In this document: piece after piece, positions 6,076-13,675 of the stretch
Numbering within the stretch: the first letter of the stretch is position 1
Layout of the letters: each line of letters starts with the position of its first letter
Source: Bifidobacteriaceae bacterium
GTDB lineage: Bacteria; Actinomycetota; Actinomycetes; Actinomycetales; WQXJ01
Direction of reading: 5' to 3'
Assembly (NCBI GenBank): GCA_031278675.1
Contig: JAITJY010000022.1
Span: 1 to 13,702 of the forward strand
DNA: 13,702 bases
Notes under the pieces: generated by a model
Databases searched by the model: none
Seen by the model: the letters and a program-made list of their open reading frames with translations, nothing else
Told to the model about the DNA's origin: nothing
Made by a program: the position numbers and the translations under genes

Positions 6076-7503
6076 TCACCCGCGACCGTCTACGAGGCGA
6101 ATTAGCTCAACCTGGGAGTGCACACCGAGCTTGAGGTAGATATGCTTGATGTGGGTCTTCACCGTATTGTATGACACCGTGTAATGCTCAGTCAGGTAAC
6201 GGGCGTCTTTGCCATGAGCGAGCAGCTTCAGCATATCGCGCTCACGCTTAGTGAGACCAAATGAATCACTCAGTTCCTCACAGCGTGCGTCCAAGCTCAC
6301 TATTGGTCGGCTTTCATCATGGGCAATTTCCACGGACATAACACCTTCTATCGTGTCTGCGAAGCTGAAGCGCCGAAAGCCCAGCCAGAGGAAAGCCACG
6401 AAGAAGAAACCCATCCACGCGGACGGCGCCCCCATCTCTTGTCCACGGGCGCCGAGGGCGCCGGTCGAGGCATGACCAACGACAGCTCCGATATCCACTC
6501 CAATGAACTCCACAAAATGCACAAGGCCGAATACCGGCAAGAGCGCGAATACGTTGCGCCTCCCCACAGCCACGACGACAAGCGTTGTCAGCACCGAGAA
6601 ACAGAAGTTTCCAACAAGGATCAGAGCGTTCGGCAAACCAATGCGGGCGAACAATGGATACGGCGAAACAAGAATGCCGGCGAGGACAAATAGAAAGGCA
6701 ATCGAGAAAAGTGTGTCTTCGCGCGTCCGCTTTTGACACAGCAGCAGCCAAGTCGCAACTATGGCAATCCCGCCCACGGCAACGTAGGTTATCGAGGGAG
6801 AATATGCGCCCATGTTCAGTGTTAGCCCGTATCCGGCCGCGATATTAAACAGCAGAATGCAGGAGAACAGGGCATGAGTTGGCCGCAGAAAGGATTCGGG
6901 GTTGAACGTCTCAAGCTCCACGGTGCCAGGAGTCTGCGCGATGGCGTCCGTGGCGCCACGGCTGTATCGGTAGCAGATTGGCGCCATGGCGAGGGCGAGG
7001 GCGCCGGTCAATAGTGCGGAAAGTACATAGCCAGGTGGGGGTAAGAACGCTGTTAGGCTAACGCTGGATACCATGCCGACAATGACGGCAAGCACGGCGC
7101 TTCGCATGGACTCAAACGCGGCCAAAGACGTGTACAACATAGCGTACAGCCAAGTGTCGGCTGCCGCGAACAAAGCAAACCCGAATATCGTGAAGAGCCG
7201 GTTATCACTAGCCAAGGCTAAAGGTGTGACTAATGTCGCAGTGACGATGCACACTATAGTAAGCAACAACATGGCGCGTGTGCGGAGGAGTGAGGGCCGG
7301 CGGCGAGCCACAAGAACTACCAGGAGAGGCATCGCAGCGAGTAGGGCGGTGTTGAGTTCACGAGCGATTCCGAAGAATGTCGCTACCTGATGGTATAGGC
7401 CAGCGTTTCGAAGCCACCCGATAGTGCCGAGCAGGCAGATACTCAGAGCTAAGAGATAGGTCCTATGCCCTCTCGCCGTTTGAGACTGCCGGGTCTTAGC
7501 CAT
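6076..7503 (-). CDS. Polytopic membrane regulator with C-terminal LuxR HTH
   Basis: The start is ATG 7501-7503, with TAGGAG about 10 bases upstream, giving 475 residues. A longer frame to 7578 lacks a ribosome site. Residues from about 15 to 370 form many hydrophobic segments, roughly ten to twelve, separated by short Arg-rich loops, like an MFS-type or multi-helix sensor. The last 59 residues are a LuxR/NarL HTH: LTKRERDMLKLLAHGKDARY, then YTVSYNTVKTHIKHIYLKLG. No receiver or kinase domain is present, so it is probably a one-component membrane-tethered transcription factor sensing a small molecule. Such proteins are common next to Tat-exported flavoprotein reductases in Eggerthella-type Coriobacteriia. 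Here the reductase gene lies 194 bases upstream on the same strand. Its ligand is unknown. Confidence 0.85.
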   Translation of the reverse strand: MAKTRQSQTARGHRTYLLALSICLLGTIGWLRNAGLYHQVATFFGIARELNTALLAAMPLLVVLVARRRPSLLRTRAMLLLTIVCIVTATLVTPLALASDNRLFTIFGFALFAAADTWLYAMLYTSLAAFESMRSAVLAVIVGMVSSVSLTAFLPPPGYVLSALLTGALALAMAPICYRYSRGATDAIAQTPGTVELETFNPESFLRPTHALFSCILLFNIAAGYGLTLNMGAYSPSITYVAVGGIAIVATWLLLCQKRTREDTLFSIAFLFVLAGILVSPYPLFARIGLPNALILVGNFCFSVLTTLVVVAVGRRNVFALLPVFGLVHFVEFIGVDIGAVVGHASTGALGARGQEMGAPSAWMGFFFVAFLWLGFRRFSFADTIEGVMSVEIAHDESRPIVSLDARCEELSDSFGLTKRERDMLKLLAHGKDARYLTEHYTVSYNTVKTHIKHIYLKLGVHSQVELIRLVDGRG

Positions 7504-7638
7504 GTCGAACCGACTCCTATTCAAGATCGATTGGGGTCTATTCAGTGTGGCCTGGGCTGAGGGCGAGCGCAAGATCACGACAAGACTCAGCTAATGCGAT
7601 CGCAAGCCGGCGCGCTACGGGCGCGCGCCGAAGAAGGA

Positions 7639-7673
7639 GAAGGGCCGGACGCTCGACGAGCGCCCGGCCCTTC
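7639..7673 (-). terminator. Strong hairpin terminator after the flavoprotein gene
   Basis: A near-perfect 17-bp stem (arms 7639-7655 and 7657-7673 with a tight CTCG/CGAG top, one G-U pair) lies 24 bases past the flavoprotein stop. On the minus strand it is followed by a pyrimidine stretch CTCCTTCTTC. It should end most flavoprotein transcripts and so separate them from the LuxR gene. A second hairpin, GGCGCGC/GCGCGCC, follows at about 7609-7629. Confidence 0.75.
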
Positions 7674-7697
7674 AGCCCATTTACTGACTCTGCGCAG

Positions 7698-9428
7698 CTA
7701 CGGCAGATCGCCGGCCAGGTGGCGCACAACATGGCGGCCGAAGGTCATGTTGCGCCCCATGCAGTCGCCTACCAGATAAACCGGATAGTTGCCTGAGTAG
7801 AAGCTGCCTGAGGCTGTGCCGATTGCGTAGAGGCCTGGAACAGGGGTGTCGTCCGGACTGAGAACTTGCATGTTCTTGTCGATGCGCAGCCCATCAAGCG
7901 TGTTCAGCAGCGACCCGCCGAACCATGCCCCATAGAACGGCGCTTGGCGTACGGCACTCAGACGGTAGGCCTCTTTGCCCTGATCCACGTCCTGACCCAG
8001 GTCATAAAGCTCGTTGTAGCGCTCCACCGTCGCTAAGAAGGTGGTCTTGGCGTCACCGCTGAAGCCGAGTTTGTCAGCCAACTCGTCCAATGTGGCGGCC
8101 TCGATGAGCAAGCCCTCCTCTATCTGGTTGGCGTACACTTCGGCAACGCTTAGGCCTTCGGAGCGGCCGCCTGGGGCGAATTGCGTCCACGTGCCGGCCG
8201 AGCAGCCTTGCGTTTGGAAGCGGAGCACGTCGTCGGGCATGTTGGCGTCGAAGATCGTGCACCATACGCCTCCCGGATGGCGGCTAGCGGCATGGCAGAT
8301 GGCATCGTAGTTGCAGGACTCGTTGGCGATGCGTCGGCCAAGGCGGCTGACCTTGAGGAAGGGCTGGCTGCCGAAGTTGGTCTGGCCACCGGTTCGGAAC
8401 ATCTTGGTGTTTGGGTCGATCCCCGCATCCACGCCTGGCAGCACAAGTCCGCGGTCGAATATCATGTGCGCCGGTTCCACGTCCATGGAGCCGCCGGCCC
8501 ACAGGCCAGCTTTGATGCCTTGGCCGGTGTTCAGCATGTTGAAATTCGTGGAGGTCACGCAGGCCACAACCATTGGGTCGCGCGCCGCCAGTATGTCGGG
8601 GTTGGCCGCATAGCCACCCGTCGCCACGACTACACCCTTGGAGGCATTGATGCGTTTGATGCCCCCCTCGGTCTGCAGGTAGGCGCCGGTCACTTTATCG
8701 CCTTCCTTGATCAACTTGATCAAATCATGCCCGTATAGAACCTCGTGCCCCTTGCTGACAATGAAATCCGTTAGGGCGGTGCTGTGGTTTACAATGGGCA
8801 TGCCATCAGGGTTCGGGGCAACGAACGTGTGGCATTCAGCGGGCATGTAGTATAAAGTGCCGCCGGCGCGTCCGTCGCCGCCGTTCTCAACGGCAACGTT
8901 GACAGTCATTTCCGGTATGGATGCATACGGCCCATCCGCTAGCCATTCGACCATCTCGGCGCTCTCGTCAATCCAAACGCGGCAAACGTCGGCGTCGTTC
9001 TTGAACGAGGCGTAGCGGTTCAATTCGTTGAGCAGTCGGCCTTTGTCAATTTCCTGGCCTGGAGGGGTGAACCGAGAGTTTATGGCACCTATATCAAAGT
9101 GGGGGGCGGTCGGCTCAGTGTATTTGTCGACGATAATGAAGTCTTCGCCCAAATCGGCGGCTGTGGCTCCGGCGACAATACCAGCAGCGCCGGCCCCTAC
9201 AATCAATATACCCGTGTTCAGGGTTTCCACCACGTCGGCTTCCGCGACATCCGGTTCCACGCCGAGCCAGTCGGTAGTGGCCGGGCCTTCGGTATTCGTA
9301 CCTCCTGAAGGGGTCTCCTCTTCCGTCGAGTCTTGTGGGGAGCATGCCGCAAGCCCCAAGGCGCCGAGTCCTGCGGCCCCCGCTACGCCGATGAAGCCGC
9401 GCCGCGAGATATTCATCTGATTTGCCAT
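7698..9428 (-). CDS. Tat-exported FAD-binding reductase-like lipoprotein (fumarate reductase/succinate dehydrogenase flavoprotein family)
   Basis: The protein has 576 residues, with perfect GGAGG seven bases before the ATG. The twin-arginine signal S-R-R-G-F (residues 8-12) is followed by a hydrophobic stretch and the lipobox L-A-A-C (Cys29), so it is exported folded with its cofactor and probably lipid-anchored. A Ser/Thr/Glu linker leads to the FAD Rossmann motif GAGAAG (78-83) with the ribose-binding acid at D101. GVVVATGGYAANPDIL and the C-terminal FAD-contact region TFGRHVVRHLAG complete the flavoprotein fold. There is no multihaem or FMN-carrier domain, so electrons must come from another protein not seen here. 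Relatives reduce fumarate, urocanate or varied unsaturated compounds; the substrate here cannot be read. The adjacent LuxR regulator suggests substrate-induced expression. Confidence 0.9.
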   Translation of the reverse strand: MANQMNISRRGFIGVAGAAGLGALGLAACSPQDSTEEETPSGGTNTEGPATTDWLGVEPDVAEADVVETLNTGILIVGAGAAGIVAGATAADLGEDFIIVDKYTEPTAPHFDIGAINSRFTPPGQEIDKGRLLNELNRYASFKNDADVCRVWIDESAEMVEWLADGPYASIPEMTVNVAVENGGDGRAGGTLYYMPAECHTFVAPNPDGMPIVNHSTALTDFIVSKGHEVLYGHDLIKLIKEGDKVTGAYLQTEGGIKRINASKGVVVATGGYAANPDILAARDPMVVACVTSTNFNMLNTGQGIKAGLWAGGSMDVEPAHMIFDRGLVLPGVDAGIDPNTKMFRTGGQTNFGSQPFLKVSRLGRRIANESCNYDAICHAASRHPGGVWCTIFDANMPDDVLRFQTQGCSAGTWTQFAPGGRSEGLSVAEVYANQIEEGLLIEAATLDELADKLGFSGDAKTTFLATVERYNELYDLGQDVDQGKEAYRLSAVRQAPFYGAWFGGSLLNTLDGLRIDKNMQVLSPDDTPVPGLYAIGTASGSFYSGNYPVYLVGDCMGRNMTFGRHVVRHLAGDLP

Positions 9429-9473
9429 GATTTGTCCTCCTTAGTTTGTCGCCAAGTACACGACTGGGGTCAA

Positions 9474-9503
9474 TGAGTACGGCCACGTTACTGAGCCAAA
9501 CAA
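9474..9503 (-). promoter_or_regulatory. Possible promoter of the flavoprotein gene
   Basis: On the minus strand TTGTTT (9503-9498) and TACTCA (9479-9474) are 18 bases apart. They would start transcription about 40 bases before the flavoprotein ATG. The fit to consensus is weak. It is proposed mainly because the nearer 18-bp dyad would lie just upstream of this -35, a common activator position for LuxR-type proteins. Confidence 0.25.
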
Positions 9504-9511
9504 TGGCCGTC

Positions 9512-9564
9512 ATCACCTGGCCGGGTGATTTGCCCAACCAAACCGCCTCACCCCGGCGGGTGAT
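9512..9564. promoter_or_regulatory. Two copies of an 18-bp dyad upstream of the flavoprotein gene
   Basis: ATCACCTGGCCGGGTGAT (9512-9529) and CTCACCCCGGCGGGTGAT (9547-9564) agree at 14 of 18 positions and are each inverted repeats with arms (A)TCACC / GGTGA(T). Their centres are 35 bases apart. They lie 84 to 136 bases upstream of the flavoprotein ATG. Their size and symmetry suit a dimeric HTH regulator, and the neighbouring LuxR protein is the obvious candidate. The downstream gene could also be regulated by a factor encoded elsewhere. Confidence 0.5.
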
Positions 9565-9601
9565 TTCAAGTATGTGAGGTGGTCGCTCCCGCCGAGGCTA
9601 A

Positions 9602-9622
9602 CCCCGGCTCCGCCGCCCGGGG
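9602..9622 (-). terminator. Hairpin at the 3' end of the aminopeptidase gene
   Basis: CCCCGG and CCGGGG enclose nine bases, immediately after the pepP stop codon on the minus strand. The position suits a terminator, but there is no U-tract, so the call is tentative. Confidence 0.4.
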
Positions 9623-9623
9623 C

Positions 9624-11060
9624 TCAGGCTTGCTGGGCGCGGGTCCACGCCTCCAGGCCAGCCGCACTGATCGGCAGGGCACCGGACAAGATCTCCTGGG
9701 CGCCGTCGGGACGTAGCCAGACATCATCTTCGATCCGGACACCAATGCCACGCAGTTCCGGCGGGACGGTCAGATCGTTCGGATGGAAATAGACCCCAGG
9801 TTCAACAGTGAACACCATCCCTGGGCCGAGCGACGCAGCGTTGTAGTGCTCCGGGTGGGCGCGGGCGCAGTCATGCACATCCAGGCCCAGATGATGCCCC
9901 ACACCACACACAATGTACCGGCGGTGTTGTTGCCCGGTGGGGGCCAGAGCCTCGTCCACCGACACCTTCAACAAGCCCCAATCATGTAACCCCTGAGCTA
10001 TCACTTCCATCGACGCATAATGGAAATCCAGGTAGTGCGCACCATTTTGGGCCGCCGCTAAACCCGCCCGATGCGACCGTTCTACCAGGTCATGAACCTG
10101 GCGCGCCGCCGGGCTGAAGGTGCCTGAAGGAGGCAGCGTGCGGGTGACATCAGCGGTGTACAGGCTCACGGCCTCGACCCCCATGTCCAACAGCAGCGGC
10201 GCCTCCGGATCAATCGCACCGTCGCAACGCACCCAGTGCAGCACGGGCGCATGCGGCCCAGACCCCACAATGCTGGCATAACCCGGCCCATTCCCAAAGG
10301 TTCGCGCGTGCCGGTCGAAGGTCGCCTGCAACCAGCGTTCGCCCCGCGCCAGCCCGATCGCCTCCGGGATAGCAGCCGCGACCGCACCGAAGCCCGCCAC
10401 CGACGCATCCACCGCCTCGCGGAGCTGAGCGATCTCCCAGTCATCCTTGAACATCCGCAGGTGTGCCAGGGTCGCATCCAGTTCCCGGGACGCCTCAAGC
10501 TGGTATTGCGCCAGCTCACCACTGGCCACAGTGCCGCTGACTAGCGGCCGGTCCAGGCGCCCCAACTCGTCCGCAAAACCGGCGATGTCCCGCACCGGCA
10601 CCCCCAAAGCCGCAGACCAGTCCGCCAGCGTGGGGCTCGCCCCCACCCACAGTTCGCCCACCACCGCCGACGTGAAGAACTTCGGATCGCCCGGTTTGGC
10701 CGGGGCTGGCGCGAAGATCACCGCGTCATGCCCGGTGCCGCTCGCCCGCAGCACCAACACCCCGAACTCAAGCTGGCAGCCCGTCAAGTAGACAAAGTTC
10801 GAGTCGGCCCGGAACTCGTAATAGCAGTCATTCAGACGGATCGGGGCGTGGCCCGCGAACACCACAACGTCCCGCTGCCCAACAGCTTGCGAAAGCGCCG
10901 CACGATGCCGTCCCGCCGCCTCCCCAGCACCGTCTACCACCGGGGCGCTCAGTTCGGCCGCGCCCCAGCCTTGAGCAATCATCTCGACGAAAGCAGGAAC
11001 CTCAGCTAGCTTCGGCGCCGGCTCACCCGAATGTGGGGGCAGCGGCCGGGGTGTCGTCAT
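9624..11060 (-). CDS. pepP: Xaa-Pro aminopeptidase (M24B)
   Basis: Removes an N-terminal residue that precedes proline, in the cytoplasm, using two divalent metal ions. The protein has 478 residues, with an N-terminal aminopeptidase-P domain (about 40-190) containing YYEFRADSNFVYLTG and a C-terminal pita-bread domain. The five metal ligands are in place: D292 (LLDMG), D304 (TADVTR), H389 (GHHLGLDVHD), E420 (FTVEPGVYF), and E444 (VRIEDD). The ATG at 11058-11060 has GGAGAA upstream at normal spacing. The neighbouring gene encodes a proline iminopeptidase and a peptide permease follows, so this enzyme probably helps digest proline-rich peptides taken up by the cell. The length and motif order match E. 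coli PepP-like enzymes, with a somewhat long N-terminus. Confidence 0.93.
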   Translation of the reverse strand: MTTPRPLPPHSGEPAPKLAEVPAFVEMIAQGWGAAELSAPVVDGAGEAAGRHRAALSQAVGQRDVVVFAGHAPIRLNDCYYEFRADSNFVYLTGCQLEFGVLVLRASGTGHDAVIFAPAPAKPGDPKFFTSAVVGELWVGASPTLADWSAALGVPVRDIAGFADELGRLDRPLVSGTVASGELAQYQLEASRELDATLAHLRMFKDDWEIAQLREAVDASVAGFGAVAAAIPEAIGLARGERWLQATFDRHARTFGNGPGYASIVGSGPHAPVLHWVRCDGAIDPEAPLLLDMGVEAVSLYTADVTRTLPPSGTFSPAARQVHDLVERSHRAGLAAAQNGAHYLDFHYASMEVIAQGLHDWGLLKVSVDEALAPTGQQHRRYIVCGVGHHLGLDVHDCARAHPEHYNAASLGPGMVFTVEPGVYFHPNDLTVPPELRGIGVRIEDDVWLRPDGAQEILSGALPISAAGLEAWTRAQQA

Positions 11061-11106
11061 CGTCCATCTTCTCCTTCAAGTATTAACTACTGCTAGGTTA
11101 CTCGGC

Positions 11107-11137
11107 TGTCCCGTCCCTGCGGGGCCGCGACGGGACA
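11107..11137 (-). terminator. Hairpin between the iminopeptidase and pepP genes
   Basis: TGTCCCGTC (11107-11115) pairs with GACGGGACA (11129-11137) in a perfect 9-bp stem, 62 bases past the iminopeptidase stop and before the pepP start. It may end the upstream transcript, giving pepP its own promoter, or it may attenuate read-through. No U-tract is seen. Confidence 0.5.
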
Positions 11138-11198
11138 ACGGCGACCGGACACAACGCCACGCGCAACGCGCTGAGGCTCGCGGACGGTCGCTTTCATG

Positions 11199-12494
11199 TC
11201 AGCTGGTCGCCGCGCCGGGGACGCCGCAGCGTTCAATCATGAGCCGCCGCAGCTTCGCGAACACCCCGGGGCTGTGGATGCCGTCATGTTCGTATTCGTT
11301 GGTCACCCAGGCGTGCGAGTTCCCTACGCCCGCCAACGTCCCAAGCTGGAGACCGGCGTCAACGTAAAGATCGTCGAAGTAAACCACGGCTTCGAGCGGG
11401 ACCGTGTTGCTGGCCAAGAACTCCGGGCGGTACACCTTGGGCCACTGTTCGCGGCGCATCAGCGCCTCGACCGCCGCCTTGAATGGGCGCAAGGCCCTGA
11501 CCTCGTCAAACATCCACGGGAACGTCATCTCTCCGGTGAACAACAGCGGGCGAGCCTCCGGCGCGAACTCCGGATGCCGCGCCAATTCCTGGTGGGCGGC
11601 CCAATTGATCGGTCCGTTGTCCTCGCAGCCGTAGATGAACTCCTGGAGTGTCCAAAACAGCGGATCGACGGCGGAGGATGTGCGCGCCTCAACCTCTTGC
11701 AAGAATCCCTGCGAGAGCCGTCCGCTCTCTGCGAACGCACTCTCCAACAGCCAGTGGAGCCGGTCAGGGCCGGTCTTGCGGCCCAGGTCCAAGCCCAGCG
11801 ACTGGAAGCGGGGCACCGTGAGGCGGTCCCCGCTGGGCACCAGCGTATCCCCCTCGTCGAGCCGATTCGCCACCTGCCCAGCCAGCTCTCTGTCCGCCGG
11901 GAACCGCTCATAGAACTCCTCGGTCTTGGCCTTCGCCCGCGGGAAGGTCCGCCGGTAGACCTCTGCCGCAGCGGGCGGGATCCCGGGAATGCCTCCGGCG
12001 ACATAGCAGCCGAGCAGCGCGTCACCGAAATGGCTGAGATAGGCCAGGGTCAGAAAACCGCCATAACTCTGTCCCAAAGTGAACCAACGCCGGCCCTGGT
12101 AGTGGCTCTGCCGGAGGTGCTCGAAATCCCGGATAACCGAGTCCGCCAGGAAGTGGCTGAGGAACTCCGCCCCTGCGGCTGCACCGCCCTGGCGTGCTAT
12201 CACCGCGCCGTCAACCGGGCTGGAACGGCCTGTGCCACGCTGGTCTGGGAGAATCACGCGGTAGTGGCGGACGGCATCGGCCAACCAACCCTCTCCGTCG
12301 ACTGGGCGCGGGCCCCGGCCACCCGGCCCGCCTTGCAGGAACAACAACAGCGGCAGGTCATCTAAGCGGCGCTCGGCCGCGCTGACCTCGCGGAAAAACA
12401 GATCAAGCGCCGGCGAGGCGGGGTCATTCCAGTCCAGCGGGACCTGGATCGTGTGATCGGTGACGGCGTACGGGCCGACGAAGTACGGGTTCAT
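11199..12494 (-). CDS. pip: Proline iminopeptidase (prolyl aminopeptidase, S33 alpha/beta hydrolase)
   Basis: Releases N-terminal proline from peptides. The 431-residue alpha/beta hydrolase has the oxyanion motif GGPGG (55-59), DQRGTGRS (84-91) typical of the proline-iminopeptidase family, the nucleophile elbow GQSYGG with Ser143, a helical cap (about 170-330), and likely catalytic D374 or D375 (YFDDLYVD) and H403 (YEHDG). No signal peptide is present, so it is cytoplasmic. GGGAGG lies eight bases before the ATG. A second copy of this ribosome site and ATG lies 62 bases further upstream, and its frame ends on this start codon (ATGA overlap), so expression may be coupled to a short leader. The flanking peptide permease and pepP support a role in peptide use. 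Confidence 0.93.
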   Translation of the reverse strand: MNPYFVGPYAVTDHTIQVPLDWNDPASPALDLFFREVSAAERRLDDLPLLLFLQGGPGGRGPRPVDGEGWLADAVRHYRVILPDQRGTGRSSPVDGAVIARQGGAAAGAEFLSHFLADSVIRDFEHLRQSHYQGRRWFTLGQSYGGFLTLAYLSHFGDALLGCYVAGGIPGIPPAAAEVYRRTFPRAKAKTEEFYERFPADRELAGQVANRLDEGDTLVPSGDRLTVPRFQSLGLDLGRKTGPDRLHWLLESAFAESGRLSQGFLQEVEARTSSAVDPLFWTLQEFIYGCEDNGPINWAAHQELARHPEFAPEARPLLFTGEMTFPWMFDEVRALRPFKAAVEALMRREQWPKVYRPEFLASNTVPLEAVVYFDDLYVDAGLQLGTLAGVGNSHAWVTNEYEHDGIHSPGVFAKLRRLMIERCGVPGAATS

Positions 12495-12570
12495 TGAGCT
12501 ATCCTCCCAGCGCCGCGCGGGGCGGCGCTCCTGGCGGGGCCGACGTGCGGGTTCATTGAGCTATCCTCCC
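12486..12570. repeat. Duplicated ribosome site and start codon of the iminopeptidase gene
   Basis: A 23-base segment containing the minus-strand GGGAGG, spacer, ATG and next two codons is present identically at 12486-12508 and 12548-12570, 62 bases apart. Similar GC-rich sequence continues beyond each. The right-hand copy would start a frame reading M-N-P-H-V-G-P, close to M-N-P-Y-F-V-G-P of the real protein, and then stops on the real ATG. The copy is therefore a tandem duplication of the initiation region. Confidence 0.85.
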
Positions 12571-12655
12571 GGCGCGGGGCGGCGCGGCGCGGGCCGGCGC
12601 GAGTCGTGGTTGTGGTCAGGGTTGTGGTCAGGGTTGTTGTCACGGTTGTGGTCAT
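12491..12655 (-). CDS. Possible Thr-rich leader ORF ending on the iminopeptidase start
   Basis: An ATG at 12653-12655 opens a 54-residue frame; its first half is built from the 12-bp repeats (T-T-T-V, T-T-T-L units), the rest is Arg- and Ala-rich. The frame includes the duplicated initiation site at 12556, which has its own GGGAGG and gives a 21-residue form. Both end at TGA 12491-12493, overlapping the iminopeptidase ATG by four bases. The 21-residue form is the more plausible, as only it has a ribosome site. It may be a mere by-product of duplication; translation is unproven. Confidence 0.25.
   Translation of the reverse strand: MTTTVTTTLTTTLTTTTTRAGPRRAAPRREDSSMNPHVGPARSAAPRGAGRIAQ
12608..12655. 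repeat. Four 12-bp tandem repeats in the permease-iminopeptidase gap
   Basis: GGTTGTGGTCAG is repeated at 12608, 12620, 12632 and 12644. Units 1 and 2 are identical, unit 3 differs at two bases, and unit 4 at one. The array abuts the duplicated permease tail at 12652. It is non-coding with respect to the two main genes and looks like a slippage product. Confidence 0.85.
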
Positions 12656-12746
12656 TTGGTCCGCAGGCGTGGTCCCAGCGCCGGCGCATCGGCCAACGCA
12701 AGCCAGCTTCCATGTTCATTTGGTCCGCAGGCGTGGCTCCAGCGCC
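12652..12746. repeat. Duplicated 3' end of the permease gene
   Basis: The last ten codons and stop of the permease gene (12716-12746) recur at 12652-12682, 64 bases downstream in the direction of transcription, 29 of 31 bases identical. The copy still encodes A-L-G-P-R-L-R-T-K and stop. It is a second, separate duplication in the same short gap as the duplicated iminopeptidase start. Confidence 0.85.
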
Positions 12747-13675
12747 ACATTCAGGAAATCGACGATCAGGTTCATGGTCACGATGAAGAATCCGCCCAGC
12801 AACACCACACCGATCACCACCGGGCGGTCCTGCACAGTAACCGCCTTGACTGCCAGCGCGCCGACCCCCTGAAGTCCGAACACTTGTTCTATTACAATGG
12901 CTCCACCCAGCAAATATCCGATGTCTGCACCGAGTTGGGTGCTCAGCACAGTCAGCGTGGCCCGCATGCCGTGCTTGTAAACCACCCGCCGTTCGGTCAG
13001 GCCCTTGGCGCGGGCGGTCCGGATGTAGTCCTCGCCCAGCACGTCGAGGAGTTGCGCCCGGGTCAGGCGCTGGTAGAGCGCAGCGGTGACCAGCGCCAAC
13101 GTGAACCAGGGCAGCACCAGGTGCATAAACCAGTCGAAAAAGCCCGCACCGAATTCGGCGTAGCCGCCCGCCGGGAACAACGTAAACCCATTTTGTCGCG
13201 GCAGGAAATACAGTGTGTAAAGCAGCATCATGCCGAGCACAAACGTCGGGAAACTGATGCCGACCAGAGCGACCACCTGCGCCAGCCGGTCCTTCCAGGT
13301 GCCGGGATGGCGCGCGGACAAGATGCCCAGCGGAATACCGATCGTGAGCCACAGGAACACCGCCCCGAACACCAGCGAAAATGTCGCCGGTATCCGCCCC
13401 GCAATCAACGTGATAACCGGAACCTGGTTGCGGTAGGAAAAGCCTAGATCGCCCGTGAACGCATTGCCCAAGAAGCGCAGGTATTGAACATAAATGGGTT
13501 GGTCAAGGCCCAGATTCTGGCGCACCTGGGCCAAGATCTCCGGCGTCGCCTTTTCGCCCGCAATCAGTCGCGCCGGGTCGCCGGGGGCGACATAGAACAG
13601 CACAAACACGAACATGCTCAACGCAAAGAGCACGATGACGGCATATCCGGCCCGCTTCAACAAAGACTTAGCCAC
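12716..13675 (-). CDS. Peptide ABC transporter permease (DppB/OppB family)
   Basis: An inner-membrane subunit of a dipeptide/oligopeptide or nickel-peptide type importer, forming the channel with a DppC partner. The start is GTG 13673-13675, since GGAGG lies eight bases upstream. The GTG nine bases earlier overlaps that GGAGG, so it cannot use it. This gives 319 residues. The N-terminus AKSLLKRAGYAVIVLFALSM and the first helix with F-Y-V-A-P-G-D-P match DppB, followed by the LGLDQPIYVQY region. There are about six membrane segments, and the EAA loop EDYIRTARAKGL (about 215-226), which docks the ATPase, is intact. The partner permease, ATPases and binding protein are not in the window; the following two proline peptidases suggest peptide rather than metal substrate. 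Confidence 0.9.
   Translation of the reverse strand: MAKSLLKRAGYAVIVLFALSMFVFVLFYVAPGDPARLIAGEKATPEILAQVRQNLGLDQPIYVQYLRFLGNAFTGDLGFSYRNQVPVITLIAGRIPATFSLVFGAVFLWLTIGIPLGILSARHPGTWKDRLAQVVALVGISFPTFVLGMMLLYTLYFLPRQNGFTLFPAGGYAEFGAGFFDWFMHLVLPWFTLALVTAALYQRLTRAQLLDVLGEDYIRTARAKGLTERRVVYKHGMRATLTVLSTQLGADIGYLLGGAIVIEQVFGLQGVGALAVKAVTVQDRPVVIGVVLLGGFFIVTMNLIVDFLNVALEPRLRTK

Noticed and set aside
8181..8738. 185-residue plus-strand frame
   Set aside because: It is antisense to the flavoprotein gene, with no motif of its own.
11196..12365. Long 389-residue open frame on the plus strand
   Set aside because: It lies fully antisense to the iminopeptidase, which has all its catalytic motifs; the frame is open because of high GC and has no recognisable domain.
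12608..12655. The 12-bp array as a possible CRISPR
   Set aside because: Units are contiguous without spacers and far too short; it is a simple tandem repeat.
12561..13352. 263-residue open frame on the minus strand through the permease
   Set aside because: It is a shifted-frame shadow of the permease; its tail is made of the 12-bp repeats.
12656..13447. 263-residue open frame on the plus strand
   Set aside because: It is antisense to the permease gene, Gln/Arg/His-rich, and shows no family features.
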